This document shows, one piece after another, positions 19,455 to 27,931 of a DNA stretch of 64,000 nt (the first letter of the stretch is position 1; every line of letters starts with the position of its first letter). Origin of the DNA: Kiloniella laminariae (GTDB taxonomy: Bacteria > Pseudomonadota > Alphaproteobacteria > Kiloniellales > Kiloniellaceae); contig NZ_JAPWGY010000002.1 of the NCBI RefSeq assembly GCF_027214005.1, positions 769,860 through 833,859 of the forward strand. The letters run 5' to 3'. The notes beneath the pieces are model-generated. The model saw only the letters and a list, made by a program, of their open reading frames with translations. It was not told the DNA's origin and did no database searches. The position numbers and the translations under genes are program-made.

Positions 19455-19640
19455 GGTCAGCGTTCCTGATCGGTTTTAAGCTCATGCGATGCGAAAAAAC
19501 CGGGAGCGACCAAGAGGATCGAACCTTGGGGCCTTTTCGATGATTGACTACATGTTTTAGCCCGTCAGGGCAACTGGATTCAGTGAAAAATTATCTTTCC
19601 GTCTCTGAATTGGGACTTTGCTTTCCCTCCGCCAAAGCAA

Positions 19641-19674
19641 AAAAAACAGGCTGCAGGAAAAAACCTGCAGCCTG
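19641..19674 (-). terminator. Intrinsic terminator of the serC-serA operon
   Basis: An 11-bp perfect stem (CAGGCTGCAGG, 19647-19657, with its complement at 19664-19674) encloses six A residues. Read on the minus strand, it is followed by a run of T. It lies 22 bases past the serA stop. Confidence 0.92.
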
Positions 19675-19695
19675 AAAAGTGGAACGTAACTCAAA

Positions 19696-21279
19696 TTAAA
19701 AATTCAATTGGGCTACCTGTTTACACTGAGCCAAATTCTGGACTTTTTTCAATTGATCCGGTGTCAGTTGGCTATCAAGTTCAACCAGAGCAATTGCATC
19801 TTGTCCTGGCCCGGAACGCCCGAGATGGAAAGTCGCGATGTTAACCCCGGCTTCCCCTAACTGCATGCCCAAAGCCCCAATAAACCCGGGACTGTCCTCG
19901 TTGGTCAGATAAAGCATATGTTTGCCAAGCTCTGCCTCGATTTCAATACCTTTGATATTAACCAGACGCGGGCGTTTGCCACCGAACAGGGTTCCTGCAA
20001 CAGAACGCTCTCCCTTTTCGGTTGTTACTGTCAGACGGATAAGAGTCTGAAAATCACAATCGCGTTCATGTTTGGCTTCTGTCACATCAATATTGCGTTC
20101 GCGGGCAACAACCGGTGCGCTAACGACATTGACCGAGTCCATCATCGGCGCCAGCAGGCTTGCGAGAATCGTCTGGGTCAGGGGGCGACAATTCAGACTG
20201 GCAACCGCCCCTTCATAATCAATCTTGATCGCTTTCAGACCGGTTCGGGTCAACTGCCCTGCAAAACTGCCCAACTGGCGGGACAGAACCATATAGGGCT
20301 CAAGCTTGCTCGCTTCCTGTGCGGTCAGGGATGGCATGTTCAAGGCGTTGGTTACTGCACCAGTCAGAAGATAGTCGGAAATCTGTTCCGCCACCTGCAA
20401 AGCGACCAGTTCCTGGGCTTCATGCGTGGATGCGCCAAGATGTGGCGTTGCAACAAAATTCGGCAAGCCAAACAGAACACATTCCTTGGCTGGCTCGACC
20501 GCAAAGACATCAAACGCCGCCCCGGCAACATGGCCACTTTCCATAGCAGCCTTCAGGTCGTCCTCGACCACAAGACCACCACGGGCACAGTTGATAACCC
20601 GAACCCCCTTTTTGGTCTTTGCCAAGGCCTCTGCATTGATAATCCCCCGCGTCTGGTCAGTAAGAGGAACATGCAGGGTAATAAAGTCAGCCCGGGCCAG
20701 CAATGTATCCAGCTCGACCTTCTCCACACCAAGATCCTTGGCCCGTTCCGGTGACAGGAACGGATCAAAAGCAACAACCTTCATCTTGAGGCCTTTGCCC
20801 CGGTCGGCAACAATGGCACCAATGTTACCGCAACCGACCACACCCAACGTTTTTCCGGCCAGCTCTGCACCCATAAAGCGGGATTTCTCCCACTTTCCAG
20901 CCTGGGTGGAGGCGTTGGCTTCCGGGATCTGACGGGAAACCGCGAACATCATGGCGATTGCATGTTCCGCGGTTGTGATAGAGTTTCCATGCGGGGTGTT
21001 CATCACCACCACACCTTTTGCAGATGCAGCTTCGATGTTGACATTATCCACACCGATTCCTGCCCGGCCGACGACCTTCAGGTTTGTTGCAGCCTCGACA
21101 ACTGCGGGCGTTACCTTTGTCGCAGAACGGATCGCCAGGCCATCATAGTTGCCGATAATCTTGATTAGCTCTTCCGGGGAAAGACCAATTTTCACATCGA
21201 CATCGATGCCACGCTCACGGAAAATATCTGCTGCCTTCGGGCTCAGATCATCACTGATAAGTACTTTTACCATTTTCAC
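19696..21279 (-). CDS. serA: D-3-phosphoglycerate dehydrogenase
   Basis: 527 residues, the long SerA form. The substrate and NAD+ domains (residues 1-~310) carry the Rossmann motif GVVGCGNIGAIVADRG and the Arg and His catalytic regions (INCARGGLV; TPHLGASTHEAQ). An intervening allosteric-substrate-binding domain and a C-terminal ACT domain (from ~455, MLYLTNEDSPGFIG) follow and provide serine feedback inhibition. It oxidises 3-phosphoglycerate to phosphohydroxypyruvate. It is second in the serC-serA operon, 9 bases after serC, and ends at an intrinsic terminator. Confidence 0.97.
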   Translation of the reverse strand: MKMVKVLISDDLSPKAADIFRERGIDVDVKIGLSPEELIKIIGNYDGLAIRSATKVTPAVVEAATNLKVVGRAGIGVDNVNIEAASAKGVVVMNTPHGNSITTAEHAIAMMFAVSRQIPEANASTQAGKWEKSRFMGAELAGKTLGVVGCGNIGAIVADRGKGLKMKVVAFDPFLSPERAKDLGVEKVELDTLLARADFITLHVPLTDQTRGIINAEALAKTKKGVRVINCARGGLVVEDDLKAAMESGHVAGAAFDVFAVEPAKECVLFGLPNFVATPHLGASTHEAQELVALQVAEQISDYLLTGAVTNALNMPSLTAQEASKLEPYMVLSRQLGSFAGQLTRTGLKAIKIDYEGAVASLNCRPLTQTILASLLAPMMDSVNVVSAPVVARERNIDVTEAKHERDCDFQTLIRLTVTTEKGERSVAGTLFGGKRPRLVNIKGIEIEAELGKHMLYLTNEDSPGFIGALGMQLGEAGVNIATFHLGRSGPGQDAIALVELDSQLTPDQLKKVQNLAQCKQVAQLNF

Positions 21280-21288
21280 AATTACCTT

Positions 21289-22449
21289 CTATTCGAATTC
21301 TGCACGTACAATTTCAATTCCCCAATCCAGCCAGGGAAGAAGTGCCGTGATGTCTGATGTCTCTATTGTCGCCCCGCCCCAGATCCGCAGACCTGCCGGC
21401 GCGTCGCGGTAGGAACCGATATCCAGTGCCACCCCTTCATTTTCCAGAAGTGTGGCAAGTGCCTTTGCCGCTTTGGCCTTATGCTCTTCTGAAAGAGCCT
21501 GGAACCAACGCGCGGTGATTTTCAGGCAGATGGAAGTATTCGATCTGGTTTCTGTTTTTTCCGCAAGGAAATCAATCCAGTCACGCTGCCCGACCCAGGC
21601 AGTCAGAGCTGCAAGATTGGCATCACAACGGGCTGATAACCCTTTCTGCCCGCCAACACTTTCGGCCCATTTGAGCGAATCAATCGCATCTTCAACGCAG
21701 AGCATGGAAGGTGTGTTAATGGTCGCCCCCTGGAAGATCGTTTCATCAAGCTTCCCGGCCTTGACCATGCGGAATATTTTCGGCATTGGCCATGTGGGTT
21801 GATGATTTTCCAGACGTTCAACAGCCCGTGGACTGAGCACAAGCATGCCATGCGCGCCCTCACCACCAAGAACCTTTTGCCAGGACCAGGTAACAACATC
21901 CAATTTGTCCCAGGGCAAAGGCATGGCGAAGGCAGCAGAGGTTGCATCGCAGATTGAAAGTCCCTGACGATCACTGGCGATCCAGTCGCCATCAGGAACA
22001 CGTACACCTGAAGTCGTGCCATTCCAGGTAAAGACAACATCACGATCCCAGGAAACCTGGGACAGATCCGGTAATTGGCCGTAATCAGCCTCTAGAACCC
22101 TTACATCGTCAAGCTTCAGCTGTTTGGTTACATCCGTAACCCAACCCTTGCCAAAACTTTCCCATGTCAACATATCAACTCCCCTTGGCCCAAGAAGTGA
22201 CCAGAGTGCCATTTCAACAGCACCCGTATCAGAAGCTGGGACAATTCCGATACGATAGTCATCAGGGATACCAAGGATTTTACGTGACAGCTCGATAACC
22301 TCAACCAGCTTGGCTTTTCCGCCTTTTGCCCGATGGGACCGACCATGCCAACAAGAGCCTAGTGAATCCAGAGACCAACCGGGGCGCTTAGCGCAGGGAC
22401 CGGAAGAGAATCTAGGATTTAAGGGACGTTCACTAGGTTTTTCATTCAT
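21289..22449 (-). CDS. serC: Phosphoserine aminotransferase
   Basis: 386-residue class V PLP aminotransferase of the alphaproteobacterial/archaeal-type SerC branch. The PLP lysine sits in [14 protein letters not shown]. The N-terminal [13 protein letters not shown] segment is characteristic. It converts phosphohydroxypyruvate and glutamate to phosphoserine; the enzyme can also serve pyridoxine synthesis. It is first in the operon with serA. The leader folds into a stem that covers the ribosome binding site (see the separate entry), suggesting translational control. Confidence 0.96.
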   Translation of the reverse strand: MNEKPSERPLNPRFSSGPCAKRPGWSLDSLGSCWHGRSHRAKGGKAKLVEVIELSRKILGIPDDYRIGIVPASDTGAVEMALWSLLGPRGVDMLTWESFGKGWVTDVTKQLKLDDVRVLEADYGQLPDLSQVSWDRDVVFTWNGTTSGVRVPDGDWIASDRQGLSICDATSAAFAMPLPWDKLDVVTWSWQKVLGGEGAHGMLVLSPRAVERLENHQPTWPMPKIFRMVKAGKLDETIFQGATINTPSMLCVEDAIDSLKWAESVGGQKGLSARCDANLAALTAWVGQRDWIDFLAEKTETRSNTSICLKITARWFQALSEEHKAKAAKALATLLENEGVALDIGSYRDAPAGLRIWGGATIETSDITALLPWLDWGIEIVRAEFE

Positions 22450-22495
22450 GGACTTGTAACTCCGATTAGCAGCTCGCTATGCTGCAGTACAAAAC
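22450..22495 (-). promoter_or_regulatory. serC-type leader RNA overlapping the ribosome binding site
   Basis: In the serC mRNA leader, UUGUACU (complement of 22486-22492) can pair with AGUUACAA (complement of 22454-22461), leaving one bulged base. This encloses a GCAGC/GCUGC hairpin (22469-22485). The outer 3' arm overlaps the GGAG Shine-Dalgarno sequence (22460-22463). A short leader whose last stem covers the serC ribosome binding site is how the alphaproteobacterial serC RNA motif is described. Covariation was not checked. Confidence 0.55.
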
Positions 22496-22692
22496 GCACC
22501 CGTACAGGGTCGCAAACCGACATTTTATGGTCGCAGCGACATCATAACGATATTGCACCGCAAAATCCTTTCGTTTATTGGCCTGTTTTTAACAGAAATG
22601 ATCTTTTTGCATTTGCACAGCATTGTAGTGAAAGTCGATCCAGAATAGGTTCTATAGGACTTAAAACAGCAACTTCGCAGGTTTGGCTGAGG

Positions 22693-24477
22693 ATGAATAC
22701 AGATCAGTTAATCATTTTTACCATTATAGGTCTCGCTCTGGTTCTCTTTATCTGGGGAAAAATCAGGTACGATGTGGTTGCAATGATGGCCCTGATCGGC
22801 GCCGTTATCTTTGGTGTGGTTCCAGCTGATGAGGCATTTCTTGGTTTTGGCCACCCCGCTGTAATTACCGTTGCAGCCGTATTGATCATTTCGCATGCAC
22901 TGCAAAACTCCGGCATCATCGAATTGGCCACCAAGTTTCTGGAACCGGCAGCAGGTCAACCGGTTCTTCATGTCCTGGCCCTAACGACGGTTGTCGCGAT
23001 CTGTTCCGCTTTTATGAACAACGTCGGGGCTCTGGCTCTTATGTTACCGATTGCGATCGGGAGCGCCTACAGTAGCAAAAGACCGACCAGCGAAGTGCTC
23101 ATGCCACTGAGTTTTGGATCTTTGCTCGGAGGCCTGACCACCTTGATCGGGACTCCGCCCAACATTATCATTTCCAGTTTCCGGCAAGCGGAAACTGGAC
23201 AGAATTTTGCCATGTTCGACTTTTTGCCTGTTGGGCTTGGAGTTGCCTTGGCTGGCATCGCCTTTATTTCTCTTGTCGGTTGGCGGTTTCTGCCTAAACG
23301 CTCCGCTGGAGGCAGTGACCGTCAGAAACTGTTTCAGATCGAAGATTATATCGCTGATGTCCGCATTCCGGAAAACTCTCCCTATGTCGGACACCGGCTT
23401 GTCGATCTTGAAACCCTGGCCCAGGGTAACGTCGCGGTTGTTGCTCTGGTTCGCCGCGAAGATCGTATGCTGGCGCCGTCAGGCTATATGCGGCTCAAGG
23501 TTGATGACATCCTGACTCTGGAAGCAGACACCGACACGCTACAGAAGGTCGTTGATGAGGCCAATCTTGAAATTGTCGGATCCGCCGAAGACAGCAGTCA
23601 GGACCTGCAGTCTGACCGGGTGGGCATCATCGAGGCAGTTGTCACTCCCGGCTCCCGTCTGGAAGGGCGGACAGCACATAATATGCAACTGCACACCCAC
23701 CATGGCATTAATACTCTGGGTGTTGCCCGTCAGGGGCAACCGGTACACGAAAGAATTGGTCGCGTCCGTTTTATGGCCGGGGACGTACTCTTGCTACAGG
23801 GGATCCGGGAAGAGATGCCCGAGGCCCTTGCCTCGCTCGGCCTTTTGCCCTTGGCTGAACGGGAATTGTCTCTGGTACGTAAAAAAGGCTCGATTATTAC
23901 CCCGCTGCTTTTTGCCTTTTCCATTTTACTGGTCGTCTTCGGAATTCTACCGCCGCAAATCTCTTTTCTTGCAGCCGTTGGCACCATGGTGCTGATCGGA
24001 GAACTCAATCTCAAGGACCTTTACGAATCAATTGACTGGTCGGTGATCGTTTTGCTGGCTGCCATGATACCTGTCGGGATGGCACTCGAGACCACTGGCG
24101 GGACAATGGTCATAGCCTCTCCTCTGATTGGTCTGAGTGACCATCTGCCTGTCTGGGCCATTCTGGCTCTTATGATGGTGATCACCATGATGTTGTCCGA
24201 TGTCATGAACAATGCAGCAACAGCGGTTCTCATGGCCCCTATCGCCATTCTTATCGCCAATGAGCTCGGCGTAAGTATCGACACCTTCCTGATCGCTGTC
24301 GCCATCGCCAGTTCTTCGACCTACCTCACCCCAATCGGCCACCAATCCAACTTGCTTGTGATGGGGCCTGGAGGGTACAAGTTCGGGGATTACTGGCGTA
24401 TGGGATTGCCGCTCGACATCATCATTCTGGTGGTTTCCATCCCTCTGATCCTCTGGATCTGGCCATTACAGGGGTGA
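22693..24477 (+). CDS. SLC13-type permease with two TrkA-C (RCK_C) domains
   Basis: 594 residues. Two blocks of hydrophobic helices (residues 1-~180 and ~400-594) flank a cytosolic insert of about 200 residues that holds two RCK_C/TrkA-C domains (for example GHRLVDLETLAQGNVAVVAL). The transport core repeats the family motif: MNNVGALALMLPIAIG in the first half and SDVMNNAATAVLMAPIAI in the second. Both are ion-transporter-superfamily signatures. Members move di- or tricarboxylates, sulfate or other anions with Na+. The substrate is not predictable. It is divergent from serC, 243 bases away, and has its own GAGG site. Confidence 0.92.
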   Translation: MNTDQLIIFTIIGLALVLFIWGKIRYDVVAMMALIGAVIFGVVPADEAFLGFGHPAVITVAAVLIISHALQNSGIIELATKFLEPAAGQPVLHVLALTTVVAICSAFMNNVGALALMLPIAIGSAYSSKRPTSEVLMPLSFGSLLGGLTTLIGTPPNIIISSFRQAETGQNFAMFDFLPVGLGVALAGIAFISLVGWRFLPKRSAGGSDRQKLFQIEDYIADVRIPENSPYVGHRLVDLETLAQGNVAVVALVRREDRMLAPSGYMRLKVDDILTLEADTDTLQKVVDEANLEIVGSAEDSSQDLQSDRVGIIEAVVTPGSRLEGRTAHNMQLHTHHGINTLGVARQGQPVHERIGRVRFMAGDVLLLQGIREEMPEALASLGLLPLAERELSLVRKKGSIITPLLFAFSILLVVFGILPPQISFLAAVGTMVLIGELNLKDLYESIDWSVIVLLAAMIPVGMALETTGGTMVIASPLIGLSDHLPVWAILALMMVITMMLSDVMNNAATAVLMAPIAILIANELGVSIDTFLIAVAIASSSTYLTPIGHQSNLLVMGPGGYKFGDYWRMGLPLDIIILVVSIPLILWIWPLQG

Positions 24478-24501
24478 TGGGGAAACAGCCACAAACCCCT
24501 G

Positions 24502-24996
24502 TCAGGGCTGTGGCGAAAAGACCATTTCCATCCTCAAGGTCTCCCCTTCCTTCCGGGGCAAGGGGAGAAAGCCCAGATCTTCATATAACCTGATTGCAGA
24601 AACCATTTGTTCAGGGACTGTCTCAAGCACAACCTTTGAACTTCTTGCACGCGCTTCGGCCAGAGCGATCGAAACCAGGGCCTCCCCAAGCCCCTGCCCG
24701 CGCCCAGCCGGAGAAACCCATAAACGCCTGAGTTCAGCAACAGCATCTTTCTGAAAGCTGAGACCAACAACACCGCGGGCATTATCGTTCCTGTCCCGCA
24801 CCAGCCACAGCGCCCCATGCTGCCCGCTATAACGACTTGAAATTTCAGCCAGCTCCTTCTCAAAGCCAGAAAAACAGGGGCAAGAACGAGCCCAGCTTTC
24901 GTATTCCCTGAAAAGCACCACAGCTGCATCAAAATCACGTCGACTTTCAACAGTGGTTATCCTGCAATCCTTTGTTACCGTCATCTCGCAACCCAT
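24502..24996 (-). CDS. GNAT family N-acetyltransferase
   Basis: 164 residues with the acetyl-CoA-binding motif A RRLWVSPAGRGQGLGEALV (around 88-106) and a C-terminal beta-strand ending LYEDLGFLPLP. It transfers an acetyl group from acetyl-CoA to an amine; the acceptor is unknown. An in-frame ATG four codons in is an alternative start. It is the last gene of the leftward decarboxylase-phzF-lysE-GNAT series, 10 bases after the lysE stop, so an amine or amino-acid acceptor is plausible by context only. Confidence 0.85.
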   Translation of the reverse strand: MGCEMTVTKDCRITTVESRRDFDAAVVLFREYESWARSCPCFSGFEKELAEISSRYSGQHGALWLVRDRNDNARGVVGLSFQKDAVAELRRLWVSPAGRGQGLGEALVSIALAEARARSSKVVLETVPEQMVSAIRLYEDLGFLPLPRKEGETLRMEMVFSPQP

Positions 24997-25006
24997 TCAT
25001 CAGCCC

Positions 25007-25618
25007 CTAGCGGCTTGCCACCAACATTCCTGCCATAACCATCATACCACCAGAGGCACGATCAATTCGCAGCTTACTATGACCAGAGGTAAAGATCCGC
25101 CGCATCCCGGAAGCAGCAGCCCCATAGGTCAGCGCGATAATACCCATGATGACAAAAACAATTCCACAAAGCGCCAGATAGTCAAGGATTTCAATTGAGG
25201 TTATATCAAGCAAGCCCGGCAATACAGCCAGATAGAACACAATTGCCATCGGGTTGGATAGAGACATAATCAGACCAAGAACAACATCACCGCCCGGCTT
25301 TTTACCCTTTATCGCAGCAATGGTGCCAGAAAGTTCCTTGCCAGAATTTCACCAGATTTTTATCCCCAGCCAGATCAGATAGCCTCCGCCAAGAACTTTA
25401 AGCGCAATAAAGAACGGCCCCATTATTTCAATTATCGCCACCAGTCCCAGCAGAGCCGCACTCAAAAGCACCAGTTTGCCAAGTACCATTCCAAAAGCCA
25501 GCCTCAGACTGGCAACCATCCCCTCGGACAAGGCTTTTGCCAACAAAGCTGCTATGTCCGGCCCTGGTGAAGCTGCCGCAACGGCAAAAGCCATGGCAAA
25601 GATCAGATAGTCCGACAT
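25007..25618 (-). pseudogene. LysE/RhtB family exporter interrupted by an in-frame TGA
   Basis: A LysE/RhtB amino-acid exporter of normal length (203 codons) if a single TGA at 25349-25351 is read through. Codons 1-89 give the N-terminal half (AAASPGPDIAALLAKAL, then a segment ending GIKIW). The frame continues directly after the TGA as NSGKELSGTIAAIKG and goes on to the conserved SLSNPMAIVFYLAVLPG and the C-terminal helices. There is no shift of frame, only the nonsense codon. The Pro-Gly-Pro and Asn-Pro motifs of the family are intact on either side. It is probably a recent point mutation (for example CGA to TGA) or a sequencing error. Re-initiation at the internal ATG (25267) would give only the C-terminal half. 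Confidence 0.85.
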
Positions 25619-25642
25619 TTTAGATTTGCTCCTGCTATATAG

Positions 25643-25668
25643 TCCCGGATATTCCCGGATATTCCCGG
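25643..25668. repeat. Short tandem repeat TCCCGGATAT, 2.6 copies
   Basis: Two full and one partial copies of a 10-base unit lie between phzF and the lysE pseudogene, immediately upstream of the latter's ribosome binding site. The spacing equals one turn of DNA. The 11-mer AATATCCGGGA within it (minus strand) recurs in the palindrome upstream of the Hpt gene (2843-2853). Confidence 0.7.
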
Positions 25669-25683
25669 CTGGAATTGATAAAA

Positions 25684-26469
25684 TCAGATATAGAAAAAAC
25701 CCTTGAGGTAAAGGACTGCAGCTCCGCGCATCAGGACCCGGTCACCGCAATCCTTGACCCACAATTCGCCACCCCGCTGGGAGACCTGTCTGGCAAACAT
25801 CTCTTTCTTGCCCAGACGCTTGCTCCAATAAGGTGTCAGCGTCACATGGGCAGAACCCGTCACAGGATCTTCGGGAATACCGCAATGCGGCGCAAAATAC
25901 CGGGAGACAAAGTCATGTTTTTTACCCGGTGCCGTGACAATCAAACCGTCTGAGGGAAGTGCCATCACCTTCACCAGATCAGGGGCAACAGCCAGGACCT
26001 GATCCTCGTCTGCCAATACTGCCAGCATTTTTGTCGATTTCAGCACAGACAGCGGCTGGACTCCGATTGCCGCGGCAACAAGCCCATCATCTGCAAAGTC
26101 AACAGGTGGCCGGGCTGGAAAATCCAGCGTATAGCCATCACTTTCACAAGAGACACGCAGCACCCCGCTCCGGGTTTCAAACGTAATTTCCGATGTGCCC
26201 CTGACCAGTTCGGTCGCAATAACATGCGCTGTTGCCAATGTTGCATGCCCACAGAGATCAACCTCGTGTGTCGGGGTAAACCAGCGCAAATGATACCCCT
26301 CCTTTCCCGGAACAAAGAAAGCCGTTTCAGAAAGGTTATTCTCTGCAGCAATCTTCTGCATAAGATCATCCGCCAACCAGCTGTCCAATGGACAGACTGC
26401 AGCGGGGTTCCCCCCGAAAACCTCATTTGTAAAAGCATCGACCTGATAAACTGGAAATGCCTGCTTCAT
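25684..26469 (-). CDS. PhzF family isomerase
   Basis: 261 residues from the ATG at 26469. That start overlaps the stop of the upstream decarboxylase gene by four bases (ATGA), which indicates translational coupling; a longer frame starting at 26502 would intrude into that gene. Two-lobed diaminopimelate-epimerase fold: N-terminal YQVDAFTNEVFGGNPAAVCPL, NNLSETAFFV with the catalytic Glu, and the second-lobe motif PEDPVTGSAHVTLTPYW. PhzF of phenazine synthesis isomerises dihydro-3-hydroxyanthranilate; most relatives have unknown substrates, and no phenazine genes are near. Confidence 0.9.
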   Translation of the reverse strand: MKQAFPVYQVDAFTNEVFGGNPAAVCPLDSWLADDLMQKIAAENNLSETAFFVPGKEGYHLRWFTPTHEVDLCGHATLATAHVIATELVRGTSEITFETRSGVLRVSCESDGYTLDFPARPPVDFADDGLVAAAIGVQPLSVLKSTKMLAVLADEDQVLAVAPDLVKVMALPSDGLIVTAPGKKHDFVSRYFAPHCGIPEDPVTGSAHVTLTPYWSKRLGKKEMFARQVSQRGGELWVKDCGDRVLMRGAAVLYLKGFFYI

Positions 26470-27830
26470 GCCTTGCCCCCTGCGTTTACAGTCGCCATGC
26501 ATTTCTTAATAGCCTGCAGAGAAAGCTGGATATCTTCTTCCGTGGTTTTCCAGGATGACACTGAAATTCGGAAAGCGGCCTTGCCTTTCCAGACCGTGGG
26601 GCCAAACCAGCAGGTCCCTTCTTTCTGTACGGCCTGCATCAGAGCCTCGGTCTTCTCGGGACTGTCCCACGACACCACCACCTGATTGAGGACCACTGAA
26701 TTTTGGATGGTCAAACCCAGTCCTTCAAGACCACGGGCGAAAAGCCTTGCCCGCTGACAACACCCCGTCACAAGTTCATCGACACCGTTCCGCCCCAAAA
26801 ACTTGAGAGCTGCCCAGATTTCCAGTCCCCGCGCACGTTTAGAGAATTCCGGCATATAATTTTGTGCCGCAGTATCTATCTCACGCAGATAGGCCGCAGA
26901 AACAGACATTGCCTGGTAAAGCGACTGCTGGTCCCGACAGATTACCACGCCGGCATCGTAGGGGGTATTGAGCCATTTGTGGCCATCTGTTGCCCAGGAA
27001 TCTGCCTTCTCAACACCAGCAGTCAAATGTTTCAGTTCTTTGGCTGCTCGAGCCCAGAGGCCAAAAGCACCATCTACATGAACCCAGGCACCAGCTTTTG
27101 AAGCCCTGCCACAGATCTCCGCAACGGGATCGAAAGCACCACTGTTCACATTCCCCGCCTGCACACAGACAATTGTCATATCATCCAGCTCAGGGTGGCT
27201 GGCAATATCCATCGCACCATTAGCATCAGTGGGAACCCGGACGACTCGCTCTTTACCGAAGCCAAGCAGCGATAATGCCTTCAATACTGTGACATGCACC
27301 TCATCACTCACGACCACCTTGATCTCGGGTGCCCCAAACAGGCCTCTGCCTTCAACGTCCCACCCCTGCCGTGCCAACAGCTTGTGCCGGGCCGCGGCGA
27401 GGGCTGTGAAGGTTGCCATGGTCGCCCCGGTCACATAACCAACCACAGATTCTTCTGGAAGATCCAAAACATCAAGCAACCAGCCAGAGGTCACCTGTTC
27501 AATCTTGTCCATTACTGGCGAGGTAACTTTTGAGGAAGCAACCTGATCCCAGGCGGTGGCCATCCAATTGGCCCCTATCGTTACGGGGAGAGTCCCACCG
27601 ACGACAAACCCAAAATATCGCCGTCCGGCAGAAGCCACTGTCGCCGGAGCACCATAACGATCAAGAAGCTCCAGAACCTGTTCTTCTGTAGCCCCCTGTT
27701 CTGGAAACACTTCCTCAAACCCAGAAAGCCCTGTCAGGGCCGCCTGATCCGGGAAAACCCGTCGAGAATCAATTTCCTCCAGAAAGTGTTCTGCTCTTTC
27801 CCTGGCTTTATTCAGCAGTTCCCGGCTCAT
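26466..27830 (-). CDS. PLP-dependent amino acid decarboxylase (group II, aromatic/glutamate type)
   Basis: 454-residue group II decarboxylase. The Schiff-base Lys is in ATDGHKWLNTPYDAG, and HVDGAFGLWARAA carries the PLP-binding Asp. The N-terminal region has the family's FGFVVGGTLPVTIGANWMA segment. It removes the carboxyl group of an aromatic amino acid, glutamate or a related substrate to give an amine. Some members act as aldolases or deaminases, so the reaction is not certain. First gene of the leftward cluster and divergent from a MocR-type regulator, 94 bases between starts, which probably controls it. Confidence 0.88.
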   Translation of the reverse strand: MSRELLNKARERAEHFLEEIDSRRVFPDQAALTGLSGFEEVFPEQGATEEQVLELLDRYGAPATVASAGRRYFGFVVGGTLPVTIGANWMATAWDQVASSKVTSPVMDKIEQVTSGWLLDVLDLPEESVVGYVTGATMATFTALAAARHKLLARQGWDVEGRGLFGAPEIKVVVSDEVHVTVLKALSLLGFGKERVVRVPTDANGAMDIASHPELDDMTIVCVQAGNVNSGAFDPVAEICGRASKAGAWVHVDGAFGLWARAAKELKHLTAGVEKADSWATDGHKWLNTPYDAGVVICRDQQSLYQAMSVSAAYLREIDTAAQNYMPEFSKRARGLEIWAALKFLGRNGVDELVTGCCQRARLFARGLEGLGLTIQNSVVLNQVVVSWDSPEKTEALMQAVQKEGTCWFGPTVWKGKAAFRISVSSWKTTEEDIQLSLQAIKKCMATVNAGGKA

Positions 27831-27858
27831 TGTCCGCCCCTGTTTTTCCGATTACTTA

Positions 27859-27931
27859 GACAAATTCAACAATTGTCACAGTTAAATCTTGATTTTATTC
27901 GGGGTCAATTGATACATTGTCACCATGACAA
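27859..27931. promoter_or_regulatory. Repeated TTGTC/GACAA sites between decarboxylase and MocR genes
   Basis: Four half-sites in 73 bases: GACAA (27859-27863), TTGTC (27873-27877), TTGTCA (27917-27922) and TGACAA (27926-27931). The last pair is a perfect inverted repeat with a 3-base spacer that overlaps the MocR start codon. The arrangement fits operators of MocR/GntR regulators, which bind divergent promoters and repress their own gene. Confidence 0.5.

Noticed and set aside
19500-19600. tRNA-like T-arm (GGTTCGATCC on the minus strand) in the hisZ leader, possibly a tRNA remnant or att site
   Set aside because: The T-stem has mismatches, no acceptor partner lies about 70 bases upstream, and no anticodon arm forms. 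No integrase or mobile gene is near.
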